The notes under the pieces: model-generated
The model's input: the letters and a program-made list of their open reading frames with translations, nothing else
The model's database searches: none
What the model was told of the DNA's origin: nothing
Translations under genes and position numbers: made by a program
From: UBA3839 sp902776985
Lineage (GTDB): Bacteria > Bacteroidota > Bacteroidia > Bacteroidales > Bacteroidaceae
Reading direction: 5' to 3'
Length of the DNA stretch: 64,000 nucleotides
Assembly: GCA_902776985.1 (NCBI GenBank)
Contig: CACYSD010000005.1
Location: forward strand, 91,672 to 155,671
Shown here: in pieces, positions 34,600 through 43,608 of the stretch
How the letters are laid out: each line of letters opens with the position of its first letter
Position numbering within the stretch: the first letter of the stretch is position 1

Positions 34600-35855
34600 T
34601 ACAAAAATGGTGTTAATAGATTTCCAAACCAAGATACAGTTCTGCGCCAAAGGGATTTGCTATGCCAGTATTCCCGTGTCATAACTGTGGAATTAGTAGT
34701 ATCACTGACAAACATTGAATCAAGTTGTGCCGTGACATTCCTGTCGAAGATAACAGCATTCACTTCGTAGTCGTAGCGAAGACTGCGACTGTTAAGATTT
34801 GCCGAACCTACCGTGCAAAACGAATCGTCGACGGTCATACTCTTAGTGTGATGGAACCCTCCATTGAATAGATAGACAGTAGCACCTTTCTTCATTAGGG
34901 AATTGCCTACATAGAAGGAAGCATCTGGAGTGAGTGGAATGTCACTCTTTGCAGAGAGCATTATCTCAACCTTGATACCACGCTTGATAGCCCTTTTGAT
35001 TGCCGAGCGCACAGAATGTGTGGGAACAAAATAAGGGTTGATTATACGAACGTGATGCTGCGCATTATCAAGCATGGATATGTATAACTGGCGGATAGCC
35101 TTGCTGGACTTATGAGGGAAGCGGTCAACAATGGCAATCGGCACAGCGGTTGAGTCAGCACAGCGTGCAGGGAAATATTTATCCGTAAAGAGATTCTCGC
35201 CTGTCTGTCGCTGCCACATCTTGCCAAAAATCTTATGCAACTCATCCACGGCTTCACCTTCAATGTGCATGTGCATATCTCGCCACGGACCGACCTCTTC
35301 AAGTCCGTTCACGTAATAGTCAGCCACATTCATACCTCCTGTATATGCTACCCGAGAGTCAATCACTACGATTTTGCGATGATCACGTGGGTATATGTGG
35401 TTGACCCATGGAAAACGGATCGGATCAAATTTCTCGAGTTTTATACCGAGAGAAACAATTGAGTCATGTTGCGGACGCTTAATGGGTTGATTATTGGAAA
35501 AATTACCGAAGGCATCGTACAAAATTCTGACTTCAACACCTTCACGAGCCTTCTTCGACAACAAATCAATCAGAAGGTGATTGATAGAGTCGTTTCGGAA
35601 GTTGAAGTACTCCATGTGGATGAAGCGCTCAGCCTTTTCCACTTCCTTGAACATATCCTCGAACTTTGCCGCACCGCTCATCAGCAGACGTACATGGTTG
35701 CCTTGGGTAATTGGCACATCCATGGCCGCAAGGTCACGTTTCATCAAGAAGTCAGAAGTCTGTGCCAGGACATTGGGTACACAAACGAATATGCAGGCAG
35801 CAATCAATACCGACCTCACATGGCTGATATTATTATATGTGTACTTATGACTCAT
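34599..35855 (-). CDS. Phospholipase D-like protein (cardiolipin synthase type)
   Basis: From the ATG at 35855 it has 418 residues. The frame extends 14 codons further into the HAD gene. An N-terminal hydrophobic segment (SVLIAACIFVCVPNVLAQ) acts as signal peptide. Two HKD motifs are seen: DHRKIVVIDSRVAYTGG in the middle and HHTKSMTVDDSFCTVGSANL near the C-terminus. Both are complete, so it should be active as a phosphatidyl transferase or phospholipase. Typical Cls proteins have two N-terminal membrane helices, missing here. It overlaps the HAD gene by 11 bases. Confidence 0.87.
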   Translation of the reverse strand: MSHKYTYNNISHVRSVLIAACIFVCVPNVLAQTSDFLMKRDLAAMDVPITQGNHVRLLMSGAAKFEDMFKEVEKAERFIHMEYFNFRNDSINHLLIDLLSKKAREGVEVRILYDAFGNFSNNQPIKRPQHDSIVSLGIKLEKFDPIRFPWVNHIYPRDHRKIVVIDSRVAYTGGMNVADYYVNGLEEVGPWRDMHMHIEGEAVDELHKIFGKMWQRQTGENLFTDKYFPARCADSTAVPIAIVDRFPHKSSKAIRQLYISMLDNAQHHVRIINPYFVPTHSVRSAIKRAIKRGIKVEIMLSAKSDIPLTPDASFYVGNSLMKKGATVYLFNGGFHHTKSMTVDDSFCTVGSANLNSRSLRYDYEVNAVIFDRNVTAQLDSMFVSDTTNSTVMTREYWHSKSLWRRTVSWFGNLLTPFL

Positions 35856-36504
35856 AAGCTCGAAGGTAATCAGTAAGCATGTCCATCCAGTCCTCATTCT
35901 TTGGAACGAGCAAACCGTGTATTCCCAGTGCCTTAGCCGATTCTATGTTTGCTGCACTGTCGTCGAGAAATAGTGTCCCCGAAGCATTGATATCAGCTTT
36001 TTCAAGCACTTTCTGGAAGATAGTGGGAGAGGGTTTGTAGTCCTTCAGCTTATAGCTATAGAAAACTCTATGAAAATAATATGAAAGAGGGTGACCGTCC
36101 TCGCTAAAGAGTTCGCTATCAGCCCAATCCATAATAAAGGGATTGGTATTGCTTAGGAGGATGACATTATATTTTTCCTTCAATGACAGAAGATTCTCAA
36201 GACGGTTCTGACAGACTTCGGTGACATATCCGCACCAAGCCCATTTGCATTGGTCAAAGCTGATGAGTTTGTCCAAAGGTTGTATCTCAGGAGAGAGTTG
36301 GTGAGCCAGTTCGGTTACTTTGCGTTGGAATGTAGGCACGTCAATCTCTCCTTTCTCACATTCCAGGAAAATGCCTGTCTGTCCGTATTTTCCGAGACGT
36401 AAACTGGCATCCTTAATACCCAATGCCTCGAATCGTCTGTAGCCTTCCTCTGCATTAAGCGGCACGACAACGCCTCCAAAATCAAATATTATATTCTTTA
36501 TCAT
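35845..36504 (-). CDS. HAD-IA family hydrolase
   Basis: The 219-residue cytoplasmic protein starts IIFDFGGVVVPL, the form of HAD motif I in which the usual second Asp is replaced by Gly, a known subgroup. Motif II is VILLSNTNP, motif III DYKPSPTIFQKVL and motif IV LFLDDSAANIESAKALG. The cap is helical, as in HAD-IA. It is probably a small-molecule phosphatase with unknown substrate. It lies 25 bases after ung. Confidence 0.88.
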   Translation of the reverse strand: MIKNIIFDFGGVVVPLNAEEGYRRFEALGIKDASLRLGKYGQTGIFLECEKGEIDVPTFQRKVTELAHQLSPEIQPLDKLISFDQCKWAWCGYVTEVCQNRLENLLSLKEKYNVILLSNTNPFIMDWADSELFSEDGHPLSYYFHRVFYSYKLKDYKPSPTIFQKVLEKADINASGTLFLDDSAANIESAKALGIHGLLVPKNEDWMDMLTDYLRAYES

Positions 36505-36529
36505 AAATTGTCAAAGTTGAAGTGGGTTT

Positions 36530-37192
36530 TCACCAGATTATCGGTGTTTGTCCGTTCTTTAGAAGGTAGTTGTTTGTTAAGGAGAAATGGTGGTTCCCGA
36601 AGAATCCGCGATGTGCAGAAAGTGGGGAAGGATGGGGCGATGTAAGGACAAGATGACGCTGAGTGTCTATGAGGTTCCTCTTGCTGATGGCATAACTGCC
36701 CCAAAGCATGAACACAAGTCCTGTGCGTTCCCTGTTAAGTACTGAAATCACGGCATCGGTAAACTGTTCCCATCCCTGACGCTGATGCGAACCAGCCTGA
36801 TGCGCACGGACAGTAAGTGTGGCGTTGAGCAGCAACACTCCCTGCTGTGCCCAGGCAGTCAGATCACCAGTACCATGAACCAGGGTCCCAATATCCGTCT
36901 GAATCTCCTTGTAGATATTTACCAATGATGGAGGAATCTTTATGCCGCTGGGTACAGAGAAGCACAATCCATGAGCCTGGCCGTCGTCGTGATAAGGATC
37001 CTGACCGATAATCACCACCTTCACTTTGTCGAAAGGGCAGAGATTGAATGCATTGAAAATCAGTTTGCCCGGCGGAAACACCTGGTTTGTGGCATATTCC
37101 CTACGCACAAAAGCAACCAGATTACCGAAATAGGGCGAATCGAATTCCTGCTGCAGATGCTGCTTCCACGACTCCTCAATCTGTACTTGCAT
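36530..37192 (-). CDS. ung: Uracil-DNA glycosylase
   Basis: The 220-residue protein is family I UDG. It removes uracil from DNA. All key motifs are present: VVIIGQDPYHDDGQAHGLCF with the catalytic Asp, LLLNATLTVRAHQAGSH, and HPSPLSAHRGFFGNHHF with the catalytic His. It is 5 bases behind the BadF-type kinase gene in a tight minus-strand operon. Confidence 0.97.
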   Translation of the reverse strand: MQVQIEESWKQHLQQEFDSPYFGNLVAFVRREYATNQVFPPGKLIFNAFNLCPFDKVKVVIIGQDPYHDDGQAHGLCFSVPSGIKIPPSLVNIYKEIQTDIGTLVHGTGDLTAWAQQGVLLLNATLTVRAHQAGSHQRQGWEQFTDAVISVLNRERTGLVFMLWGSYAISKRNLIDTQRHLVLTSPHPSPLSAHRGFFGNHHFSLTNNYLLKNGQTPIIW

Positions 37193-37197
37193 ACGCT

Positions 37198-38031
37198 TTA
37201 CTTCTTTGTGTGGTATTGTATCAAGCCCTCCATTGGCGACTGCTCTATGTTGCCCAATTTAAAACCAAGTACAGACGCTACCTCCTCAAGTTCGTTGCGG
37301 TAGCACCATGCTATAGAACCGATGAAATGTACGGGCAGTGATTTCTTATTATACAGAGCAACATTGCGTTTAAAGAATTCCGAGAAGCAATCCAGCAAAA
37401 AGGCATGAATCTCAGGCTCATCCCTGTGGTCGTAGCAAAACGGCGACAAGCTTGCAAGGAAACGGTTTGGGAATGGTTCTCTGTACACCTTGTTTATAAT
37501 GGCAGAAGGGGTCATTTTTATCTCTTCTGTGAACAAATTGCAGATACGTTCGCTGAACTGACGCTTTAGGCAATTACCGACTAGGCGTTTGCCGATATAT
37601 GCACCGCTGCCTTCATCTCCTAGCACATAGCCAAGAGGAGACACATTCTCAACAAGTTGTTTTCCGTCGTAAAGACACGAATTGGAGCCTGTGCCAAGTA
37701 TGCAGACAATTCCGCTTTCACGTCCGCACAGCGCTCTTGCTGCGCCCAACATGTCGCTTCCAACGTAGATTCGCGCTCCTGTGGCAATGGTTCGTCCAAG
37801 AGCAGAAGCGACAACCGGAGCCTTGTCATCGGTACATCCGGCTCCGTAGAAATATATTTCCTCTGCGTAGCGTACTTCAGGAACAAGCTCATGTGCAAGT
37901 GCACTTGATATCTCCTCTTCCGTCTGTTGATAAGGATTGATACCCTGAGTTTTAATCATCTTGCGTGTTTCACCATCGGTGACACACCACGATGTCTTAG
38001 TTGAGCCGCTGTCGGCTATAAGTATTACCAT
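37198..38031 (-). CDS. BadF/BadG-type ATPase, N-acetylglucosamine kinase-like
   Basis: The 277-residue protein has the ASKHA fold: LIADSGSTKTSWCVTD (phosphate 1), IVCILGTGSNSCLYDGK (phosphate 2) and LGDEGSGAYIGKRLVG (adenosine region). It lacks the FeS cysteines of benzoyl-CoA reductase activators, so a sugar kinase of the GlcNAc kinase type is more likely. Its start overlaps the stop of the GDP-mannose pyrophosphorylase gene by one base, which fits sugar metabolism. Confidence 0.8.
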   Translation of the reverse strand: MVILIADSGSTKTSWCVTDGETRKMIKTQGINPYQQTEEEISSALAHELVPEVRYAEEIYFYGAGCTDDKAPVVASALGRTIATGARIYVGSDMLGAARALCGRESGIVCILGTGSNSCLYDGKQLVENVSPLGYVLGDEGSGAYIGKRLVGNCLKRQFSERICNLFTEEIKMTPSAIINKVYREPFPNRFLASLSPFCYDHRDEPEIHAFLLDCFSEFFKRNVALYNKKSLPVHFIGSIAWCYRNELEEVASVLGFKLGNIEQSPMEGLIQYHTKK

Positions 38032-39092
38032 TATTCGCTGAATTCTTTAATACGCTGTTCTTCCGACAATTTGCATATAAGCAGAGTGTTATCCTTCTCT
38101 GCAACTATATAATTGTCCAGACCCTGTACTACTACACGCTTCTCACCAACAGTGTGAATCATGCATCCGTGAGACTCGTAGAGCTTCACATTATTACCAA
38201 TCACTGCATTTCCCTCACGATCCTTGTCGGCAAGCGTAATCAAAGAACCCCAGGTACCTACATCGCTCCAACCGAAGTCGGCAGGCATCACGAAAATCTC
38301 GTCTGCTGTCTCCATAATTGCATAGTCTATACTGATGTTAGGGCATTTAGGGAATTCCTTATTTACTACTGTCTGTTCCTTGGCTGTACCCAGCACTGGG
38401 AACATTCCCTCGAATATCTTTGCTATTTCAGGCTGATAGATACGCATGGCATTCACGATAGTGCTGACACGCCATACGAAGATGCCTGAGTTCCAGTAGT
38501 ATTCTTTCTGTTTAAGATATTCCTGAGCGGTTTTGAGGTCAGGTTTCTCCTTGAAACTGTCAACGCGGTAGATTTCCCTGTTTCTCAACGACATTGAAGC
38601 CAAATCTGCCTGAATATATCCATAACCAGTTTCAGGACGGGTAGGCTGCATGCCGAGAGTTACGATAGCATCGGTTTCCGCAGTAAATTTCAGAGCTGAA
38701 GTAATCACACGTTTGAACTCCTCTGTGTTCATCACGATATGGTCGCTTGGAGTTACAACCAAATTAGCCTGAGGATCAACCTTCTTGATTCTCCATGCAA
38801 CGTAGGCGATGCAAGGCGCTGTGTTTCTGCGGCATGGTTCGAGCAGAATGTTGCTTACAGGAATCTCAGGCAGCTGTTCCTTTACGATGTCGGCATACTT
38901 CTCCGAAGTAACCACCCACACGTTCTCAGCATCAACAATACCCTTGAAGCGGTCGGATGTTAGTTGGATGAAAGTGCGTCCGCAACCAAACACGTCGATA
39001 AACTGCTTTGGTCGTTCTGCTGTACTCATAGGCCAGAAACGGCTACCGACACCGCCTGCCATTATTACTAAATGGTTATGACTATTGCTCAT
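38031..39092 (-). CDS. manC: Mannose-1-phosphate guanylyltransferase
   Basis: The 353-residue protein is of the short type without the isomerase domain. It makes GDP-mannose from mannose 1-phosphate and GTP. Evident motifs: VIMAGGVGSRFWPMSTAERPK (nucleotide binding), LVVTPSDHIV, TRPETGYGYIQ and FKEKPDLKTAQEYL. First gene of a six-gene minus-strand operon. A TAACTTTG -7 element is at 39137-39130. Confidence 0.92.
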   Translation of the reverse strand: MSNSHNHLVIMAGGVGSRFWPMSTAERPKQFIDVFGCGRTFIQLTSDRFKGIVDAENVWVVTSEKYADIVKEQLPEIPVSNILLEPCRRNTAPCIAYVAWRIKKVDPQANLVVTPSDHIVMNTEEFKRVITSALKFTAETDAIVTLGMQPTRPETGYGYIQADLASMSLRNREIYRVDSFKEKPDLKTAQEYLKQKEYYWNSGIFVWRVSTIVNAMRIYQPEIAKIFEGMFPVLGTAKEQTVVNKEFPKCPNISIDYAIMETADEIFVMPADFGWSDVGTWGSLITLADKDREGNAVIGNNVKLYESHGCMIHTVGEKRVVVQGLDNYIVAEKDNTLLICKLSEEQRIKEFSE

Positions 39093-39129
39093 GGGAGAAA
39101 TAATATTAATAATGTGATTTTTCGAGTCG

Positions 39130-39137
39130 CAAAGTTA
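39130..39137 (-). promoter_or_regulatory. -7 element for the manC operon
   Basis: The minus strand reads TAACTTTG, 38 bases before the start. No clear -33 at the standard distance. Confidence 0.42.
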
Positions 39138-39187
39138 CGATTTTTCTGCCAATACATATTAAATATTGATAAAAAGTTCGCATTTTT

Positions 39188-39219
39188 TTTGTAAGTTATC
39201 ATAAAGTTTGCTTAATTTG
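39188..39219 (+). promoter_or_regulatory. Probable promoter of the DUF4859-like gene
   Basis: TTTG at 39188-39191, 20 bases, then TTAATTTG at 39212-39219, one base off TAnnTTTG. The ATG at 39292 is 72 bases downstream. Confidence 0.45.
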
Positions 39220-39291
39220 CCAATGAAAAGTGTAAAAAATTCTAACAAACACTGACTAACTATTTTATTTAACTTTAATAATCAAACTCTT

Positions 39292-41826
39292 ATGAAAAAA
39301 ACTCTACGTTTTTTCGGTATGCTTGCAATCATGATGATTGCAAGTTCTACTGCGTCGTTTGCTGCAGATTTTGAAGGTTCTGTAAACCTCAAGGCTAAGA
39401 GCGACGGATCTGCTTACAACACCCAGGCTGCGAAATTCAGTTTTACTGACGTTGCCGCAACCCTTGAGACGGATTCAGCTACTCTTTCTGCTGCATTGAC
39501 AAAATTCATGAGCGGAGCTTCCGACAGCGGTATCAACTTCGAAGTTGAATATACTGACGAAAATTCTGCTGTAAAGACTTCAACCAGCTACACCCAGGGT
39601 AGCCCTGGCGGTTTCTGGATGAACATCAACAACGAGCCAATAAACTGGGGTGAAGGATGTATCTGGTACAACACCATCAGTTTCCAGACAGGTGAAGAGG
39701 CTAACGATTTTTTCATCAACATAGGTCTCTATCCTGGTGCACTTATTGATGGTGGCGGAACTCTCAAAGCAAAATTCATTCTCACATACAATGAAAAGAC
39801 AGTTTCTTTTGAAGTGACTGCCAATGTTGCAGGTAAGACAAAACTTGAGAAAGAACCAGAACTAACAATTGCAAATCTAACTATTGTTGGAGAGGCATCA
39901 ATAACATTTGAGCAACCACGCCTAGCATCACCAAGGGCTACAAAATCTACAGTTTCCATATCTGACTTAATCAGCAAAATGGATCTAACAAAAGAAATTG
40001 TTAATGACAATTTATCAGAAATGGTATACGTTACTGGATGGGATGCTACAAATTCTGTTCTTTCTGGTGACGCTGTTGTTGCTAAAGACTTTTGGTTATC
40101 ATCATTATACGATGAAGATAATGGTGTATTTACAAATACTGTAATTCAAGGCGGGGAAAATGAAAGTGAAGGAACTGCATTTAAAATTTACGACCTTGTA
40201 TACGACACAGACTCTGGCGATTTTTCTTTCTCTTTGCTTCAAAGTACACGATTGGTGACGGACTTTGATGAATTTAAATCAGACCTGTATATAATATACG
40301 GTTCTAATGCCTATCTTGTTCATACTGTTTTAAAGATCGTTGCAACAGATGAGTCAACGCTTCCTGGGATAATTCTTTATGAAAAGGCTGGTGAAGTTAC
40401 TATTGAAATAATGGGTAAAGAAGATGATGGCGATTATACTCCGTATGCGAAAGCTCTAGATATTGATGCAATAAGTGCAGCTCTTGATGATGAAAAATCA
40501 AATATAAAACTTGTGGCTTTCAGCAAAGGTAGCGAAGTGACATTTGATGGTACAGGAGACGGTACAAATGGTGGTTTTTGGGTAAACGAACAAGGTCAGT
40601 GGAATGGATGGAACTCAGCAGCATGTATATTTATTATGGAAACTGTTTCTAATGATCCTTCTTCTATTTCCGTTATGGCAATGCCTGGAGGAACTTTAAA
40701 GGTTGATGTGCCTGTTACAGTGCCCTGCTTCCTTATTTCTGATAACACTCAGAAATATTACCAAATTAACATCAAATTCGTCCTTGAGTCAGAAAAAAAT
40801 CCTGACACAGAAGTAGAACAGAAAGATTGGGTTTTGAGTGGTACATTAGAATACGATGTTCAGATGTTGCCAACAGAAGACACTCAAAGTGTAACCACTC
40901 AACTTGACATGGATCTTGTTAGTGAAATTGTTGGTGGTAATCCAGATCAAATAGGAGCAAAATCCCTTTATACATGGAAAGAATCAATAGAGGAATTTAA
41001 TCCAGAATCACTTACTAATTCATATAATTGTACTCCACATCCAGGATTCTGGATGAGCGCAGACGGAAAGACCCCTCTTGATTGGAGCGCAGATTGTGCA
41101 TATGGAATGACCCTAAATGTTTCGTCTGGTATTGTTACTTGGTATAGACATTATATGTCTTCGTTAAAAGCTGGAGCACAATTTGAAGGCAAATTCTATA
41201 TAGTTAACAAATTTACAGGTAAGGTTTGTGAACTCGTATTTAATATTGCTTATGTTGACTCACGTCAGGAAATTGAAGTTGTTGGAACAGAAAACGTAGA
41301 AATCGTTCTTAGCGAAGAGAACTTCAATGGTGACTACTATACTGCATCAAACGACTTCTCAAAAGTATTTGAAGCTTTGAACATCAACGCCGATCTCTAT
41401 CCTACAGGAATATGGTATGGTCAGAACGAACGTGGCAAATTCACCGTCATTCCTTCGTTCGAAGGCGAAGATGCCGGTTTCGATGCAAATGGTGTATTTA
41501 TTGCCGAAGGTGTTGACGCAATTGCTGCATTCGCTGTTGGTTACGACGCAGAGGAGGGTGCTTTCGTAGCAAATGTATTCGACGAAATCACAGATGCAAC
41601 CAAGTACTCAACCAAGGTAGCTTACGAATACGACGGCAAGCGCTATGTATTCAACATCAAGATTGGATCAGCTGCTGCACTTGCAATCAGCAATGTCAAC
41701 TCAGAAGTTAAGAATAGCGATGTTTACGACATGAGCGGACGTCTCGTACGTAAGGCAAATCAGTCAGCAAACGGCCTGATGCGCGGAATCTACATGATTG
41801 GCGGCAAGAAGGTCATGATCAAATAA
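39292..41826 (+). CDS. Large secreted repeat protein, DUF4859-like
   Basis: The 844-residue protein has a signal peptide (cleavage near SFAADF). The rest appears to be about five related beta-rich modules: residues 26-180, 195-350, 365-500, 515-655 and 660-790. Modules 1, 3 and 4 show GFW(M/V)...W...C (107, 428, 585), which I associate with DUF4859. The C-terminus (VYDMSGRLVRK...RGIYMIGGKKVMIK) is the Prevotella-type tail, possibly a secretion or anchoring signal. Modules 2-4 are clearly more AT-rich than 1 and 5. It is probably exported to the cell surface; function is unknown. Own promoter and terminator. Confidence 0.78.
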   Translation: MKKTLRFFGMLAIMMIASSTASFAADFEGSVNLKAKSDGSAYNTQAAKFSFTDVAATLETDSATLSAALTKFMSGASDSGINFEVEYTDENSAVKTSTSYTQGSPGGFWMNINNEPINWGEGCIWYNTISFQTGEEANDFFINIGLYPGALIDGGGTLKAKFILTYNEKTVSFEVTANVAGKTKLEKEPELTIANLTIVGEASITFEQPRLASPRATKSTVSISDLISKMDLTKEIVNDNLSEMVYVTGWDATNSVLSGDAVVAKDFWLSSLYDEDNGVFTNTVIQGGENESEGTAFKIYDLVYDTDSGDFSFSLLQSTRLVTDFDEFKSDLYIIYGSNAYLVHTVLKIVATDESTLPGIILYEKAGEVTIEIMGKEDDGDYTPYAKALDIDAISAALDDEKSNIKLVAFSKGSEVTFDGTGDGTNGGFWVNEQGQWNGWNSAACIFIMETVSNDPSSISVMAMPGGTLKVDVPVTVPCFLISDNTQKYYQINIKFVLESEKNPDTEVEQKDWVLSGTLEYDVQMLPTEDTQSVTTQLDMDLVSEIVGGNPDQIGAKSLYTWKESIEEFNPESLTNSYNCTPHPGFWMSADGKTPLDWSADCAYGMTLNVSSGIVTWYRHYMSSLKAGAQFEGKFYIVNKFTGKVCELVFNIAYVDSRQEIEVVGTENVEIVLSEENFNGDYYTASNDFSKVFEALNINADLYPTGIWYGQNERGKFTVIPSFEGEDAGFDANGVFIAEGVDAIAAFAVGYDAEEGAFVANVFDEITDATKYSTKVAYEYDGKRYVFNIKIGSAAALAISNVNSEVKNSDVYDMSGRLVRKANQSANGLMRGIYMIGGKKVMIK

Positions 41827-41851
41827 CTATCTTTATAACACTAATTAATGA

Positions 41852-41878
41852 GGGAGCATCGAGTCATTCGGTGCTCCC
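41852..41878 (+). terminator. Terminator hairpin of the DUF4859-like gene
   Basis: The stem GGGAGCATCGA/TCGGTGCTCCC (one T-G pair, loop GTCAT) starts 25 bases after the stop. The T tract following it is weak (AATTTATT). Confidence 0.65.
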
Positions 41879-41943
41879 AATTTATTATATCCACAACCAC
41901 CTGATTATCTGATTGAAATCAACGCTTAAGTTTTTTCAGAAAA

Positions 41944-42005
41944 CCACTGTGGATCTTTTTAAAAAGATCTGTGGTGAAAAACAAAAAACACTGTAGTGTT
42001 TTTTT
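41944..42005. terminator. Two hairpins between convergent genes
   Basis: First, GATCTTTTTAAAAAGATC (41952-41969) is a perfect palindrome, extended by CCAC/GTGG outside a small bulge. Second, AAAAAACAC-TGTA-GTGTTTTTT (41983-42004) looks like a bidirectional terminator. On the minus strand they follow the stop of the glycine-zipper gene at 42078. Confidence 0.6.
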
Positions 42006-42077
42006 ATGTTTAACGATGTTGTTGTGTACGTATGCCAATAACAACTCAAATACTCAAGTTTGCAGTCGTAAGGCAGA

Positions 42078-42758
42078 TTACTTATTATATGTTATAACGA
42101 CAAAAGAGGATGTAACACCGTCGGCAATAGAAGTAGCAAAAACATGTATATTAACACGGTCGTTTTTTGGTCGTCCGTTGCAAAAGGCTTTTGCCTTATA
42201 GCGAATAGTCTGGTGAGAATCAATCATCAAGTCCGTGCTCGGAGAAAACACCATTGTTTTTGCATTCTCTGCATCATCAATACTCAAAGTCGCAGCTACG
42301 ATATGATCTGAAGTGTTTGTTACTTCGTAGATAACGTTGATGGTTTCATACTTTGAGATTCTGCCGTCACCGTCTTCATCTTGATATGTAAGATTGCTGA
42401 TAACAAGTGGACAGGCTGAATAATTTGTACTGAGATCATCATACGATGACTCAGAAGTGTCAGCCTTCCTCATCTTTTTGCCAATATAAGCAGAAGTCTC
42501 TGCTTCACGTTCGCTCTTGCTGGAAAGACTGTTTCCGACAGCGGCTCCGACAATTGTGCCGACAATACTACCAAGCATTGCCTTTCCCGGACCGTCATGA
42601 CGGCTGGTTGCCATCCATCCGATAGCCTCGCCTATAGTGCCACCGATTTCTGCACCGGCCATAGTTCCCAAATATGAGCGAGAATCCATAGTTCCGCAAC
42701 TACTCATGCTGCTTAACAACAGAGTAGATGCCAATGTGTAGGTTGTAATCTTTTTCAT
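42078..42758 (-). CDS. Glycine-zipper lipoprotein
   Basis: The 226-residue protein has a lipoprotein signal (LLLSSMSSCGTM, Cys21). Residues 28-78 are rich in spaced Gly/Ala (LGTMAGAEIGGTIGEAIG, GSIVGTIVGAAVGNSL), the glycine-zipper pattern of membrane-inserting lipoproteins such as SlyB. A C-terminal Ig-like domain follows. It starts with DEDGDGRISKYE, which resembles a calcium-binding EF-hand loop. It is probably anchored in the outer membrane. The last gene of the phosphoesterase-miaA-nudC operon, function unknown. Confidence 0.78.
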   Translation of the reverse strand: MKKITTYTLASTLLLSSMSSCGTMDSRSYLGTMAGAEIGGTIGEAIGWMATSRHDGPGKAMLGSIVGTIVGAAVGNSLSSKSEREAETSAYIGKKMRKADTSESSYDDLSTNYSACPLVISNLTYQDEDGDGRISKYETINVIYEVTNTSDHIVAATLSIDDAENAKTMVFSPSTDLMIDSHQTIRYKAKAFCNGRPKNDRVNIHVFATSIADGVTSSFVVITYNK

Positions 42759-42790
42759 AGATATAAGTTTATAGTTATACTGTTAAAGTG

Positions 42791-43594
42791 TTATTTCTCA
42801 AGCCAATCATCTATAAGTTTGCGGGCTATTGACATCTTATCGGGGATGTTGGGAATGTTGTCTTTGGAAAACCAGCCGCCATTAGACAGTTCTTCATCCT
42901 GAAGACTAATCTCCCCGCTTACATATTCAGCCGTAAAACCAATCATAATGCCACAAGGGTAGGGCCATGGCTGTGAGCCGAAATACTTGATGTTGCCGAT
43001 TGTCAATTGGGTTTCTTCCTGTACTTCACGTACCACACATTCCTCAAGTGTCTCACCTGTTTCCACAAATCCTGCCACCAGACCGAAATAGTCCTTACGA
43101 CGGAAATTGCGAGCGTGGACGAGCAGAATCTTTTCGGGTTCGATTATATCGCCTCCATCACCTACGACAGCGGGGCGAATGATGCGGACAATGATTGCCG
43201 GTGCTACTTGCGGCCATATTTCCTTACCGCAGTTGGTGCATCGTTTGGAAATAGCTGTATAGCGCTTCATTGGTGCTCCACAAACACCGCAGAATTTTGT
43301 ATTTGAATCCCAATAAAGCAACTCCTGTGCCTTCCCGGCGAGAAGATACATATCCTTACTCAATACATGAAACGACGCTCTGAGATCCATCGTTACCATA
43401 CCAAGAGGAAGACCGTCTTTCGGAGGAGTTGTAATGCTGTATGCGGTGCATTTTTCACCGTTGAAATCAGGCAATTCCTGCAGAGTTGTCCAAGGTTGTA
43501 CAGCTATAGGAGGTTCTTCTGCCTGTGGTACAGAGTACTTGTTTCCGTCTTGCTGCAAGATTATGTTGTTGCAGATGAAAATGAAATAATACAT
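42791..43594 (-). CDS. nudC: NADH pyrophosphatase
   Basis: The 267-residue protein has a zinc ribbon (FCGVCGAPMKRY...CTNCGKEIWP), a Nudix box (GFVETGETLEECVVREVQEE) and the motif SQPWPYP, a close match to the SQPWPFPxS array that marks NudC. The enzyme splits NAD(H) and can remove NAD caps from RNA in E. coli. The N-terminal region is short. It lies 14 bases after miaA. Confidence 0.93.
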   Translation of the reverse strand: MYYFIFICNNIILQQDGNKYSVPQAEEPPIAVQPWTTLQELPDFNGEKCTAYSITTPPKDGLPLGMVTMDLRASFHVLSKDMYLLAGKAQELLYWDSNTKFCGVCGAPMKRYTAISKRCTNCGKEIWPQVAPAIIVRIIRPAVVGDGGDIIEPEKILLVHARNFRRKDYFGLVAGFVETGETLEECVVREVQEETQLTIGNIKYFGSQPWPYPCGIMIGFTAEYVSGEISLQDEELSNGGWFSKDNIPNIPDKMSIARKLIDDWLEK

Positions 43595-43608
43595 AAATGA
43601 ATTATGAA

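Noticed and set aside
41971..42201. 76-codon frame that looks like a small secreted protein
   Set aside because: Its first part is terminator hairpin sequence and the rest lies antisense to the glycine-zipper lipoprotein gene, which has clear family features.
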